A stretch of DNA of 64,000 bases from Microbacterium hominis (GCF_013282805.1 NZ_CP054038.1:1-64000), one strand, 5' to 3'; positions 20,434 through 29,036 are shown, numbered from the stretch's first letter. The notes: generated from the sequence alone by a model not told the origin. Program-made: numbers and translations.

Positions 20434-21825
20434 TCAGCCGATCACCACCCGCGGGCGGCTGCGCACGGCATCCGAGATCCGCAGCAGGAGCGCCACGATG
20501 ATCCAGTTCGCCACCAACGAGGAGCCACCGGCCGCGAGGAACGGCGTCGTGAGTCCGGTGAGCGGGATGACCCGGGTGACGCCGCCGACCATGATGAACA
20601 CCTGCAGGGCGATGGTGAAGGACAGGCCCGTGGCGAGCAGCTTGCCGAAGTCGTCCTGACCGGCCAGGCCGATCCGCACGCCGCGGCTGGTGAAGACCAT
20701 GTACAGGCACAGGATCGCGAAGACACCGATGAGGCCGAGTTCTTCGCCGAGGCTCGCGAAGATGTAGTCGCTCTCGGCAACGGGCGTGAGGTATGGGCGG
20801 CCCTGACCGAGCCCCGTGCCGAGGAGCCCGCCCTGCGCGAGACCGAAGATGCCCTGCACGAGCTGATAGCTGCCGCCGGTCGCGGCGATCACCTCGGGAT
20901 CGAACGCGTTCAGCCAGTTGTTGAACCGCCAGCCCACATAGGTGAGCACCTGCGAGGCGAGGAGGGCGCCGGCGACGGCGAGCGTGACACCGAGCACGAC
21001 CCAGCTGGTCTTGCCGGTGGCGACGTAGAGCATCGCCACGAACATCCCGAAGATGAGAAGGCCCGTGCCGAGGTCGCGCTGCATCACGATGATGCCGAGC
21101 GAGACCAGCCACACCACCAGCAGAGGGCCGAGCTCACGGGCGCGCGGCCACGTCATGCCGAGGAACTTCGTCCCCACCGAGGTGAGGGCCTCGCGCGTGC
21201 GCACGAGGTAGCCCGCGAAGAACACCGCGAGGAAGATCTTGGCGATCTCGCCGGGCTGGAACGAGAAGATGCCGAATGAGACCCACACGTCGGCGTTGGC
21301 GTCGGTCCCGAGGCCGGGCACGATCGGGAGGATCAGCAGCAGGATCGCGACCAGACCGGAGAGGTAGGTGTAGCGGAAGAGCACGCGGTAATTGCGCAGC
21401 AGGATCACGACGGCGATCGACAGCACGAGCGCGATCCCGGCCCACGCGAGCTGGCGCGTGGAGAAGGCATCCCAGCCGTGGTCGTCGGCGGCGATGTCGA
21501 GGCGATAGATCATCGCCAGCCCGAGCCCGGTGAGCAGGGTCGCGATCGGCACGACGAAGGGGTCGGCATCCCGTGCCCGCAATCGCAGCACGATGTGCAG
21601 CGCCACCACCAGCGCGGTGGGCCCGCCGCAGTAGACGAGGAAGGTCCAGTCGATCGCGCCGATCGCACCCAGCTGCACCAGAGCGATCGCGATCGCATTG
21701 ATGGCGAACGCGAACACCAGGAGGGCGAGCTCGCGGTTGCGCTGGGTCTGCGGCACCCGGATGCGCTTGAGCGCGCGCACCACCGCGGTGTCGGTGGAGA
21801 TCTGGTCGGTGGGCGGGGCGGTCAT
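20434..21825 (-). CDS. rodA: FtsW/RodA/SpoVE family glycosyltransferase
   Basis: SEDS-family peptidoglycan glycosyltransferase working with the adjacent PBP. The 463-residue protein has about ten to twelve transmembrane helices and SEDS motifs including FQPGEIAKIF and GLGQGRPYLTPVAESDYIFA (with the catalytic Asp of the family). The ATG at 21825 overlaps the pstP stop (TGATG). Position next to pbpA favours RodA (elongation) over FtsW (division), by comparison with M. tuberculosis Rv0017c. Confidence 0.95.
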   Translation of the reverse strand: MTAPPTDQISTDTAVVRALKRIRVPQTQRNRELALLVFAFAINAIAIALVQLGAIGAIDWTFLVYCGGPTALVVALHIVLRLRARDADPFVVPIATLLTGLGLAMIYRLDIAADDHGWDAFSTRQLAWAGIALVLSIAVVILLRNYRVLFRYTYLSGLVAILLLILPIVPGLGTDANADVWVSFGIFSFQPGEIAKIFLAVFFAGYLVRTREALTSVGTKFLGMTWPRARELGPLLVVWLVSLGIIVMQRDLGTGLLIFGMFVAMLYVATGKTSWVVLGVTLAVAGALLASQVLTYVGWRFNNWLNAFDPEVIAATGGSYQLVQGIFGLAQGGLLGTGLGQGRPYLTPVAESDYIFASLGEELGLIGVFAILCLYMVFTSRGVRIGLAGQDDFGKLLATGLSFTIALQVFIMVGGVTRVIPLTGLTTPFLAAGGSSLVANWIIVALLLRISDAVRSRPRVVIG

Positions 21826-23060
21826 CAGTCACCTCCCGAGACGGCGCGGAGGCGATCGACGATGCTCTGCGCCTCCTCGAGCGACGATGCGCTGATCGTA
21901 CGCTCCACGGTCGCGCGGGTGAACGGCGACAGATCGTCGAGACGGATGTCGGTCTCCTCGTACTCGGTCGACAGCGAGATCGGTCCGATGTCCTGCTGGA
22001 TGCCCTGGAAGATCACGACCGTGTCCTCATCGGCGCCGACGAAGTAGCGGGTCTGCGTCCACTGGTAGGCGACGAAGGCGACGATCGCGAAGGCCACCAG
22101 CACCAGCAGCACGCCGGCGATCCAGCCCCAGCGACGGCGCTTGGCGCGACGGCGGTCCTCCTCGATGAGCTCCTCGAGGAACTCCGCGGCCGGTTCGAAG
22201 TGGGTCGGCTCGTTCGCGGCCTGCCGATTCGGGTGCAGCCAGCTGGCGCGCCCGGGGCGCGCCGCGGGAACGTCGACACCGGCGGGGGTCGACGCCGACC
22301 CGACGATCGTCGGTGTGCCCGAGAAGAGGGGATGCTGCCCCCCGACGTCGACGATGACGATCGTGACGTTGTCGGGTGCGCCGCCGTCGAGGGCCTGCTT
22401 GAGGAGGTTGTCGGCGGTGCGTCCGGGAGCCAGTCCCTGCGAGAGCGCCTTCGCGGTGTGGGGGTCGTCGACGACGCCCGACAGGCCGTCGGAGCACAGC
22501 AGCCACCGGTCGCCGGGCTGGGTCGGCATGATGAACGTGTCGATCTCGGGATCGGGGTCCATGTCGCCCAGCACGCGCATCAGCACCGATCGCCGCGGGT
22601 GGTACCGCGCCTCTTCCGGTGTGATGCGGCCCGAGTCGACGAGCCGCTGCACGAACGTGTGGTCGGTGGTGATCTGGGTGAGCGCGTCATCGCGATACAG
22701 GTAGATGCGCGAGTCGCCGATGTGGGCGATCACCGCGTAGTCGTCGACCATCACCAGGGCGCTGACCGTGGTGCCCATGCCGGCCAGCTCGGGGCGCACG
22801 TGCACCGTGTCGATCAGCTCGCGCGCGGCATCCGTCACGGCGTCGCGCAGCTCGCGCTCCGCGGTGGTCGTCGAGTCGAAGGGCTGGTCGACCTGCTCGA
22901 GCCGGTGCACCGCCAGGCTGGAGGCGACATCGCCGCCCGCGTGGCCACCCATGCCGTCGGCGACGGCGAAGAGGTTCGAGCCCGCGTATCCCGAGTCCTG
23001 GTTGTTGGAGCGCACCTTTCCGGTGTGCGAGATCGCGGCGCTCGAGCCCTGGAAGACCAT
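21825..23060 (-). CDS. pstP: PP2C-family serine/threonine phosphatase PstP
   Basis: Dephosphorylates PknA, PknB and their substrates. The 411-residue protein has a PP2C domain at about 5-240, with RSNNQDSG, DGMGGHAGG, SDGLSGVVDD and GGAPDNVT carrying the metal-binding aspartates. A basic segment and a transmembrane helix (about 312-335) follow, then an extracellular tail of about 75 residues. The tail is probably a short helical or wing-like domain, which is not assigned to a family. The gene lies between fhaB and rodA in one operon. Confidence 0.95.
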   Translation of the reverse strand: MVFQGSSAAISHTGKVRSNNQDSGYAGSNLFAVADGMGGHAGGDVASSLAVHRLEQVDQPFDSTTTAERELRDAVTDAARELIDTVHVRPELAGMGTTVSALVMVDDYAVIAHIGDSRIYLYRDDALTQITTDHTFVQRLVDSGRITPEEARYHPRRSVLMRVLGDMDPDPEIDTFIMPTQPGDRWLLCSDGLSGVVDDPHTAKALSQGLAPGRTADNLLKQALDGGAPDNVTIVIVDVGGQHPLFSGTPTIVGSASTPAGVDVPAARPGRASWLHPNRQAANEPTHFEPAAEFLEELIEEDRRRAKRRRWGWIAGVLLVLVAFAIVAFVAYQWTQTRYFVGADEDTVVIFQGIQQDIGPISLSTEYEETDIRLDDLSPFTRATVERTISASSLEEAQSIVDRLRAVSGGD

Positions 23061-23079
23061 GCGTGAGGGTTCCGCCCGC

Positions 23080-23619
23080 TTACTTCCGCAGCTCGAAGGT
23101 CGTCGCGCCGACCTTGATCGGGGCGCCCACGACGACCGGCGTGGGCGTGCTCACGCGCACTCCGTCGTGCCAGGTGCCGTTGGTCGAGTCGAGGTCCTGG
23201 ATCATCCACTGCTGGCCCCACAGCACGAGGCGGGCGTGGTGGCTGGAGGTGTAATCGTCGCGGATCACGAGGCCCGACTCGCTCGAACGCCCGATCGTCA
23301 GCGGCTCGTCGCCGAGGGGCAGCTCGAGCCCGGACTTCGGCCCGCTCGTGATGACGATGCGCGAGACGGCGTCGGTGGTCGCGGGCCCGCCCTTGCTGGG
23401 CGCCTTGGGCTGCGCCGCAGATGCGACGGGCGCGGTCGCGCCCTTGGGCCGGGATGCCGCGGCCGGCGCGCCCGCAGGGGCCGCGTTCGCGGCATCCGGC
23501 ATCTTGCGCACCTTCACGCCGAACAGATCGGCGCGCAGGGAGTAGACCACCGAGAACACGAAGGCCCACAGCAGGACGAGGAACCCGACCTGCAGGATCA
23601 GGTAGGTCAGTTCGCTCAC
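23080..23619 (-). CDS. fhaB: FHA domain protein FhaB (FipA)
   Basis: Phosphothreonine-binding protein that links the kinases to the cell-wall machinery. The 179-residue protein has an N-terminal transmembrane helix (about 4-26), an Ala/Pro-rich linker and a C-terminal FHA domain with GRSSESGLVI, SSHHARL and DLDSTNGTW, the conserved phosphopeptide-binding residues. The GTG at 23619 overlaps the fhaA stop (GTGA), so the two are translated together. Confidence 0.94.
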   Translation of the reverse strand: MSELTYLILQVGFLVLLWAFVFSVVYSLRADLFGVKVRKMPDAANAAPAGAPAAASRPKGATAPVASAAQPKAPSKGGPATTDAVSRIVITSGPKSGLELPLGDEPLTIGRSSESGLVIRDDYTSSHHARLVLWGQQWMIQDLDSTNGTWHDGVRVSTPTPVVVGAPIKVGATTFELRK

Positions 23620-24362
23620 GTCAGCGGCCCCTGTTCGCGGAGGTTGTAGGCGCGGGTGACATCGTCGGGGAGCGGCGGCTTGGGCGGAGCCACGGGGGCG
23701 GCCTGGGCGATCACGTGGAAGACGATATCGGTGCGGCCGATCGTGATCGTGGAGTCGGGGGCGAGCGGCGCCTCGGTCACTTTGCGCCCGTCGAGCTTGG
23801 TGCCGTTCGTCGAGCCGAGGTCGCGCACCATGCCGTGCTCGCCGTCCCACAGCACCTCGACGTGCTTGCGGCTGGTGCCGGCGTCGGAGATCGTGATGTC
23901 GGCGTCGCTCCCCCGGCCGATGACCGTGCGGGCGGCGCGGAGCGTGTGGCGCTTGCCCTCCACGTCGAGCACGCCGCGCCACGACACGCGCCCCGCGGCC
24001 GACGACGAGTCGACGCGCAGGGTTCCGGTCGAGAGCTGTTCGTCGCGCACGAGGGAGATCGTCACTGGGCCGGCGAAGGAATAGCCCTGGGCCTTGGCGT
24101 GCTTGTGGACCAGTGTGTCGAGTTCGTCGCCGAGAGCGGGGCCGATGGCAGCCATGCGCTCGTCATCGGCGGGGCTCAGACTCACGGTGAACGCGTGCGG
24201 AGCGAGGATGCGGTCGCGGCTCACCACGGCAGCCTTCTTGTCGAGTTCGCTGCGCAGCGCGCTGGCGATCTCGACAGGTTGGATGCCGCTGCGGAAGGTC
24301 TTCGCGAAGGCGCTGTTCACGGCGCGCTCGAGACCCTTCTCGAAGCTGTCAAGTAGTCCCAC
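23616..24362 (-). CDS. fhaA: DUF3662 and FHA domain protein FhaA
   Basis: First gene of the kinase cluster. The 248-residue protein has an N-terminal DUF3662 domain (about 1-115, MGLLDSFEKGLERAVNSAF) and a C-terminal FHA domain with GRGSDADI, SRKHVEV and DLGSTNGTKL. In mycobacteria FhaA binds phosphorylated MviN and regulates peptidoglycan synthesis. The middle linker is shorter than in M. tuberculosis FhaA. GTG at 24362 follows GAGGAG. TAGCAT on the minus strand (24402-24397) is a likely -10 for the whole operon down to pknB. Confidence 0.94.
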   Translation of the reverse strand: MGLLDSFEKGLERAVNSAFAKTFRSGIQPVEIASALRSELDKKAAVVSRDRILAPHAFTVSLSPADDERMAAIGPALGDELDTLVHKHAKAQGYSFAGPVTISLVRDEQLSTGTLRVDSSSAAGRVSWRGVLDVEGKRHTLRAARTVIGRGSDADITISDAGTSRKHVEVLWDGEHGMVRDLGSTNGTKLDGRKVTEAPLAPDSTITIGRTDIVFHVIAQAAPVAPPKPPLPDDVTRAYNLREQGPLT

Positions 24363-24507
24363 GGGGCTCCTCGGGCAGGGTGTGGCCAGTTGCTACATGC
24401 TAGTTGCACAGGATGGATGCGGTGGGAACGCACCACGATTCGGGCTCAGGAGAAGACCGTGATATCCTCGGGAAGTTGAATTCGGAGCGATCCGGAAGAG
24501 ACGAACT

Positions 24508-24591
24508 GCGCGAGTGGCGGAATAGGCAGACGCGCTGGCTTCAGGTGCCAGTGCCCGAAAGGGCGTGGGGGTTCAACTCCCCCCTCGCGCA
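24508..24591 (+). tRNA. tRNA-Leu (anticodon CAG)
   Basis: An 84-nt class II tRNA with a long variable arm. Acceptor GCGCGAG pairs with CTCGCGC. The anticodon stem is CTGGC/GCCAG with loop TTCAGGT (CAG at 24542-24544). The variable arm GCCCGAAAGGGC and T-loop GTTCAACTC are typical. CCA is not encoded. TTCGGG (24439-24444) and TATCCT (24463-24468), 18 bases apart, are a plausible promoter. Confidence 0.97.
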
Positions 24592-24619
24592 CAGTTGTGA
24601 TGTCTCAGGACATCGTGAA

Positions 24620-24656
24620 CGGATGAACCCCCGGTTTCGGGGGTTCATCCGTTTTT
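24620..24656 (+). terminator. Rho-independent terminator of tRNA-Leu
   Basis: A perfect 14-bp stem (CGGATGAACCCCCG, 24620-24633, and its complement at 24638-24651) with loop GTTT is followed by TTTTTG. A textbook intrinsic terminator 28 bases after the tRNA. Confidence 0.92.
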
Positions 24657-24683
24657 GCGTTGCCTGCAGTAAACCTCTTGTCG

Positions 24684-24854
24684 TCAGATGAAGCCATCGT
24701 GGGAGCGCTGCACGACGCCGGCATGAATCCCGTCGATCAGGGTGACGAAGTCCCCGTCAAGTTCCACACATCTGGCCAGCGGGCTGGTGGATGATCGCGC
24801 CCATATGGATGGACCCCCGTCACCGGGGGCCCATCCATTCGTCACATCCGGCAT
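24684..24854 (-). CDS. Possible 56-residue protein or gene remnant
   Basis: A short open frame from ATG at 24854 to TGA. Its second half, WARSSTSPLARCVEL followed by DGDFVTLID, loosely resembles the DUF397 pattern (W-x-x-SS-x-S ... CVEL). The first part of the frame runs through a strong hairpin (24805-24838) and no clear ribosome-binding site precedes the ATG. It may be a decayed remnant rather than an expressed gene. The remaining bases of the 24.6-24.9 kb gap hold only the two hairpins. Confidence 0.3.
   Translation of the reverse strand: MPDVTNGWAPGDGGPSIWARSSTSPLARCVELDGDFVTLIDGIHAGVVQRSHDGFI
24805..24838. terminator. Hairpin resembling the tRNA-Leu terminator
   Basis: The stem ATGGATGG-A-CCCCCG pairs with CGGGGG-C-CCATCCAT (one A-C mismatch) around loop TCAC. 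The stem is almost the same as that of the tRNA-Leu terminator 185 bases upstream. There is no T-run. It lies downstream of the 27-residue minus-strand gene and could end that transcript. Confidence 0.5.
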
Positions 24855-24873
24855 CCCGTGCCGGGCGAGGCGA

Positions 24874-24957
24874 TCAGTTGGCGACGTCTCCGCGCCAGGA
24901 ACCGGTCGCGATGCGGACGGGCACGTCCACGTCGATGGTCTCGATGATCTGCGCCAT
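24874..24957 (-). pseudogene. 27-residue truncated SRPBCC/cyclase-like gene
   Basis: A strong Shine-Dalgarno (AGAGGAGG) precedes ATG at 24957. The peptide begins MAQIIETIDVDVPVR, which closely resembles the first residues of SRPBCC (polyketide cyclase/dehydrase-type) proteins common in actinobacteria, and then stops at residue 27. A full family member has about 150 or more residues. It is therefore best read as the head of a gene that lost its body, although the intact translation signal means the short peptide may still be made. Confidence 0.5.
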
Positions 24958-24998
24958 GAGTTCCTCCTCTGATCGGCGTTCGGTGATGGGGGCCGCGG

Positions 24999-25184
24999 TC
25001 ACATGGGTGGCCTCGGCGCCTCGGGCGGCGACGGGATGGTCGGCTCGTCCGGGTGCGGCGCCGTCGGCTCCTCCGGGTGCGGAGCGGCCGGCTCCGGCGG
25101 ATGCGGGGCGGGTTCGGGACTGCTCGGCGGCTCCGGTACGCCGGGTGGGCCGGGTGCGTCCGCGGCCGGGAAAGGGGTGTTCAT
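24999..25184 (-). CDS. Small proline-rich protein
   Basis: A 61-residue protein rich in Pro, Glu and His, with short imperfect repeats of the type PHPEEPTAPHPDEPT. GGAGAAG lies about six bases before the ATG at 25184. It sits in line between the DJ-1/PfpI gene and the truncated SRPBCC gene, all on the minus strand, so the three may share a transcript. There is no signal peptide or membrane segment. Function unknown, probably disordered. Confidence 0.5.
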   Translation of the reverse strand: MNTPFPAADAPGPPGVPEPPSSPEPAPHPPEPAAPHPEEPTAPHPDEPTIPSPPEAPRPPM

Positions 25185-25217
25185 CTGCCACTTCTCCGTT
25201 CTTCAGGCTTCAGCCGC

Positions 25218-25766
25218 TCACGCCGTCTGCGCGGCGTGGGTTCCTTCAGCGACCTCTTCGAGCAGCTTCGCGTTGAACGCGGGAAGGTCGTCGGGCGTGC
25301 GACTCGAGACGAGTCCGGCGTCGACGACCACCTCCTCGTCGACCCAGTCGGCGCCCGCGTTGCGCAGGTCGGTCGCCAGGCTGGGGTAGCTCGTGATCGT
25401 GCGGTCGCGCACCACGTCGGCCTCGATGAGGATCCACGCACCGTGGCAGATGACGGCGACCGGCTTGTGCTGCTCGAAGAACGTCTTCGTGAACGCGACC
25501 GCGTGGTCGTCCATGCGCAGATGGTCGGCGTTCACGACGCCGCCGGGCAGGACGAGCGCGTCGAACTCGTCGGCCTGAGCGTTCCCGACCGCGGTGTCGA
25601 CGGACTGCGTGTGCCCGTTCTTCCCGGTCACCTCGCCTGCGCGGGGCGAGACGAGCGTCGCGCGGGCGCCCGCTTCGGTCGCAGCCCTCCACGGGGAGGT
25701 CAGCTCGCTGTCTTCGAATCCGTCGGTGAGCAGGAACGCGATGCGCTTTCCGTCGATTCGTGCCAT
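25218..25766 (-). CDS. DJ-1/PfpI family protein (type 1 glutamine amidotransferase domain)
   Basis: A 182-residue DJ-1/PfpI protein related to YhbO/PfpI stress proteins, described as deglycases or proteases. The nucleophile elbow is VICHGAW, with the catalytic Cys followed by His, and an acidic residue in the FEDSEL region near the N-terminus completes the usual site. The ATG at 25766 follows AAGGAGAAG; longer in-frame starts lack such a site. Context with small stress-type genes suggests a protective role, which is an inference. Confidence 0.92.
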   Translation of the reverse strand: MARIDGKRIAFLLTDGFEDSELTSPWRAATEAGARATLVSPRAGEVTGKNGHTQSVDTAVGNAQADEFDALVLPGGVVNADHLRMDDHAVAFTKTFFEQHKPVAVICHGAWILIEADVVRDRTITSYPSLATDLRNAGADWVDEEVVVDAGLVSSRTPDDLPAFNAKLLEEVAEGTHAAQTA

Positions 25767-26003
25767 GTCGCTTCTCCTTCGTCGATCCGGCCGGCTCGCA
25801 GCCGGTCGCACCACGCTATGTGCGATGGATGCCGGTGGCACGGGGGTTGCGTCAGAACCGCGCCCGACGTACATTTCGCCGCCCCGCGAGGGGGATGGCG
25901 CCGATGTCAACCCACTCGCGCCGCGCCTGGCACTGTGATGTGCTCGCATTCACGACGGCATGCCGAACCGGTGTGTCGCCGTCGACGAGACGGAGGTCAC
26001 GCG

Positions 26004-26285
26004 ATGGGCGACGAAACGAACGCCACAGCGCAGAACGATCCGGACGGCGAGCCGAAGCCGGGCGGACTCGGTCCGGATGGGACGATCCCAGCCGCGCCCG
26101 ACGGGCCCGCGGCCGGCCACACCGGCGAGCCGTCGACGTTCGAGCCCGAGGAGGACCCGGGGTCCGGGGTCGCGGACGAGACCGGCGGATCCGATACGCG
26201 CGGGACGGGCGCGGTTGAGCCCGATCCCGGCGTGTCCGACCCGGACGAGCCCGATCCCGATCTGCACATCGGCGACCGATCCTGA
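26004..26285 (+). CDS. Small acidic low-complexity protein
   Basis: A 93-residue protein dominated by Asp, Glu, Pro, Gly and Thr, with stretches such as FEPEEDPGSGVADETGGSD. The ATG at 26004 is preceded by GGAGG at 25992-25996. It has no membrane segment and is probably disordered. Similar acidic proteins occur in Microbacterium but carry no functional annotation that can be relied on. It is divergent from the DJ-1 gene. The 237 bases between them show no other recognisable feature. Confidence 0.6.
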   Translation: MGDETNATAQNDPDGEPKPGGLGPDGTIPAAPDGPAAGHTGEPSTFEPEEDPGSGVADETGGSDTRGTGAVEPDPGVSDPDEPDPDLHIGDRS

Positions 26286-26356
26286 CATCGCGGCTGCGAG
26301 AGCGGAGCCGCCTGAGGGACGATCGCGAATCGCCGGGCGCGTCGGCGAGCCTCGAG

Positions 26357-27712
26357 CTACGCGAGTTCGCCCGCGAGCGCCGCGGCGAAGGCGATCGTCG
26401 TCAGGTCGCCGCGATGGGGGCCGATCACCTGCACGGACAGCGGCAGGCCCTCGGCGGTCAGCCCCACGGGCACAGCGGTCGCCGGCAGATTGCCGAAGGT
26501 CGCCAGCGACGGCCAGGCCAGCTGCGGCTCGTACGGCTCGTCGCGGCCGTCGATGCGCAGCATCCGCTCGTCGTTGGCGACGGACTCGTCGAACAGCGGG
26601 AAGGCCACCGTGCCGTACACCGGCGCGACGATGACGTCGAACTGCTCGAACAGCGCGGCCCACTGGCGTCGCACGGCGCGCTGGCGGTCGACGAGGTCGA
26701 ACCAGTCCTTGACCGGCAGAGACGGGGTTCCCTCGGGCGCACGCCGCGAGCCCACCGCGGCGAGCATCACCCGATAGTCGTCGAGCAGCCGGGCCAGGTC
26801 GGGCAGGAGGTCGCTCGACCGGGCGACGGCGGCGCCGGATGCCGCGACCGCGCGTGCCACGTCATCCACCGCCGCGCGCACGACCGCGCCGGTGGCGGCT
26901 GACGGGTGCTCGTCGAGCACCAGCACGCGATGCGCGCCGAGCCGATCGTGGCGGGGCGGCGGGAGCTCGAGGCGATTCGCGGGTGAGAAGTCGTCCGGCC
27001 CCGCGACGATGCCGAGCGCGAGCGAGAGGTCTTCGGCGGTGCGCGCCAGCGGGCCGATCACCGCGAGCGGCGCGGCCTCCCCGTCCCATCCGCCCGGCGA
27101 GTGGCCCTCGTTCGGCACGATGCCCCAGGTCGGCTTGTGGCCGAACACCCCGCAGAAGGCGGCGGGCACGCGCACGCTCCCGCCGATGTCGGAGCCGAGC
27201 TCCAGGGCGGAGTATCCGAGCGCGACCGCCGCCGCGGATCCGCCCGACGACCCGCCCGGCGAGCGATCGAGGTCGAATGGGTTGCGGGTGCGCCCGTAGA
27301 TCGGGTTGTCGCTCTGCCAGTCGTTCAGGGCGACGGGAACGTTCGTCTTGCCGATGACGACGGCCCCGGCATCCTTCAGCCGACGCACGACCAGTGCGTC
27401 GCGCTCGGCGCGGTGACCGACGAGCTCGGCAATGCCCCACGTGGTCGGGTGGCCGCGAAGATCGAAGCTCTCCTTGACGCTGATCGGCACGCCCTGCAGC
27501 GGCCCACCCTCACCGCGGTCGAGCACGTCGTCGGCGGCCCGCGCGTCGGCGCGAGCGCGGTCGAAGTCGTGCACGACCAGCGCGTTCACCGCGCCATCAT
27601 GCTCGGCGACCGCGGCCAGCGACTCGTCGAGCAGCTCCACCGCGCTGATCTCGCGGGCGCGGAGCGCGGCGGCGAGGGCGCGCGCCGAGGCGCGCCGGGG
27701 ATCGAGCGCCAT
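26357..27712 (-). CDS. Amidase (amidase signature family)
   Basis: Hydrolyses carboxylic amides with a Ser-cisSer-Lys triad. The 451-residue protein has Lys80 (SVKES), the cis-serine Ser155 in SPGGSSGGSAAAVALG and the nucleophile Ser179 in GSDIGGSVR. Its substrate is not predictable; family members include indoleacetamide and aryl-amide hydrolases. The partner genes of GatCAB (gatB, gatC) are absent, which argues against GatA. The ATG at 27712 overlaps the GNAT gene stop (TGATG), so both are translated from one mRNA. Confidence 0.93.
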   Translation of the reverse strand: MALDPRRASARALAAALRAREISAVELLDESLAAVAEHDGAVNALVVHDFDRARADARAADDVLDRGEGGPLQGVPISVKESFDLRGHPTTWGIAELVGHRAERDALVVRRLKDAGAVVIGKTNVPVALNDWQSDNPIYGRTRNPFDLDRSPGGSSGGSAAAVALGYSALELGSDIGGSVRVPAAFCGVFGHKPTWGIVPNEGHSPGGWDGEAAPLAVIGPLARTAEDLSLALGIVAGPDDFSPANRLELPPPRHDRLGAHRVLVLDEHPSAATGAVVRAAVDDVARAVAASGAAVARSSDLLPDLARLLDDYRVMLAAVGSRRAPEGTPSLPVKDWFDLVDRQRAVRRQWAALFEQFDVIVAPVYGTVAFPLFDESVANDERMLRIDGRDEPYEPQLAWPSLATFGNLPATAVPVGLTAEGLPLSVQVIGPHRGDLTTIAFAAALAGELA

Positions 27713-28203
27713 CAGCTGCCGTCCACGGCGGGCACGAGCGTGAAGACGACCTCTTCGACCTCGCGCCCGAGCCCCGGCGCGTATGCCGTGCCGCGCGAGA
27801 CCTCGGTGAAGCCGGCGCTCCGCAGCACGGCGATCGCCGCGCCGTTGTGGGCGGCGGCTCGCGCGTACAGCGGTCGCTCGGGCTCGTGCGTGACCAGTTG
27901 CTGCAGCGCCGCTGTCGCAACCCCGCGGCCCCACGCGTGGCGTGCGATCCAGACGCTCACCTCGCGGTCGCCGTCGACGGTGAACGCGGCCGCCGTGCCG
28001 GCGAAGCCGCTGTTCTCGGTCACGACCGCGTACCGCACGTCTTCGGCCTCGCGCTCCCGCGCGATCCAGGCGTCGAAGGTCGCGCGGTCGTCGGGGTCCT
28101 CAGCCGTGAAGGCGGCCATCGCGATCGCGTCGCGGTCGCGCATCATCTCGAAGATCGCGTCGAGATCGTCATCGTCGAGGTCGCGCAGCTCGATGTGGCC
28201 CAC
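27712..28203 (-). CDS. GNAT family N-acetyltransferase
   Basis: A 163-residue RimJ/RimL-type GNAT protein. The acetyl-CoA-binding region is ARHAWGRGVATAALQQLV, followed by LYARAAAHNGAAIAVLRSAGF, the usual end of the fold. The acceptor substrate is unknown. TACGGT on the minus strand (28215-28210) lies six bases before the GTG start, and no Shine-Dalgarno is seen, so the mRNA is probably leaderless. It overlaps the amidase gene by one base. Confidence 0.9.
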   Translation of the reverse strand: MGHIELRDLDDDDLDAIFEMMRDRDAIAMAAFTAEDPDDRATFDAWIAREREAEDVRYAVVTENSGFAGTAAAFTVDGDREVSVWIARHAWGRGVATAALQQLVTHEPERPLYARAAAHNGAAIAVLRSAGFTEVSRGTAYAPGLGREVEEVVFTLVPAVDGS

Positions 28204-28230
28204 GGCTTCACCGTAGCGAGGGCGTCGGAC

Positions 28231-28863
28231 TCAGGCCAGTCCGTGGATGCGGCGCAGCACGTCTTCCGCGACAGCGCCGTCGCGGGCAGCCAGGGCGTCG
28301 CGGTACTCCTGGTAGAGACCCCCGCGCGCGACGGGGCAGTCGACGAACGGGCGCCAGTCCTTGATGTCGCGTCGGATCGCCACCTCCGCCTCCTTCATCA
28401 CCCTGCGCACGGCGACGTTGTCGGCGGCGCGGGTGAGAAAGGAGAAGAACGCATAGCTGCGCTCGGCGAGGGCGGCGCGATCCTCGCCGCGCGCGGCGTG
28501 CACCATGTCGTCGGCGTACGTGAGCGCCTCGCGCAGCGTCTCGTCGGTCGCGCGCGCGGCGGTCATGCGGGTGAGGTTGCCCATGAGATAGGCCACGAAC
28601 TCCATCGTGTCGTCTTCGGCCCGCGGCAGGGCGACCCGCGTGTAGCGGTGCGGGATCACCTCGACGAGCCCCACGCGCTCCAAGCGCTGCAGCGCTTCGC
28701 GCACCGGCGTGCGGGAGACGCCGAGCCATTCCGCGAGCTCCTGATCGCGCAGCTGCTCGCCGGGGGCGAGGGTGCCGTCGAGGATGGCGTCAGCGAGTCG
28801 CGCGTGCACCTCGTCTCCGAGTGCTGCTCCCCGCGGCGCGAGAGGGGCGAACTTCTGCGTCAT
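28231..28863 (-). CDS. GntR family transcriptional regulator (FCD/FadR-type)
   Basis: A 210-residue regulator with an N-terminal winged helix (about 15-75, LADAILDGTLAPGEQLRDQE and VSRTPVREALQRLE) and an all-helical FCD ligand-binding domain. TAGAAT on the minus strand (28879-28874) lies ten bases before the ATG. A 12-base AT-rich near-palindrome at 28904-28915 may be its operator. It probably controls itself and perhaps the GNAT/amidase pair downstream. The ligand is likely a small carboxylate, as is usual for FCD proteins. Confidence 0.9.
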   Translation of the reverse strand: MTQKFAPLAPRGAALGDEVHARLADAILDGTLAPGEQLRDQELAEWLGVSRTPVREALQRLERVGLVEVIPHRYTRVALPRAEDDTMEFVAYLMGNLTRMTAARATDETLREALTYADDMVHAARGEDRAALAERSYAFFSFLTRAADNVAVRRVMKEAEVAIRRDIKDWRPFVDCPVARGGLYQEYRDALAARDGAVAEDVLRRIHGLA

Positions 28864-28903
28864 GACCTCGACATTCTACGCACCGGTTTCCCTACCCCGG
28901 CCA

Positions 28904-28915
28904 CTGATATATCGG
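28904..28915. promoter_or_regulatory. AT-rich near-palindrome upstream of the GntR gene
   Basis: CTGATATATCGG has one mismatch from a perfect palindrome and stands out in GC-rich surroundings. It lies about 41 bases upstream of the GntR start codon. Assignment as the operator rests on position and symmetry only. The rest of the 311-base gap to the cold-shock gene holds the 22-bp direct repeat. Confidence 0.35.
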
Positions 28916-29036
28916 TAGAGTGTGCGTGTCACGCCTCGCGTGGCCTATCCGGGGGGATCCGTCGGCGCCCGGGCTTCGAGCATCGCTCAGCCCGGGCGCG
29001 CGATGGTTCCGGGGCGGAGCCACCGGCATCCACCTC

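Noticed and set aside
24508..25990. An intact genomic island with att sites at tRNA-Leu
   Set aside because: No direct repeat of the tRNA 3' end and no integrase gene are seen in the window. Only the small decayed frames hint at past insertion.
26357..27712. Amidase gene as gatA (Glu-tRNA amidotransferase subunit A)
   Set aside because: No gatB or gatC is nearby, and it is coupled to a GNAT gene. A general amidase fits better.
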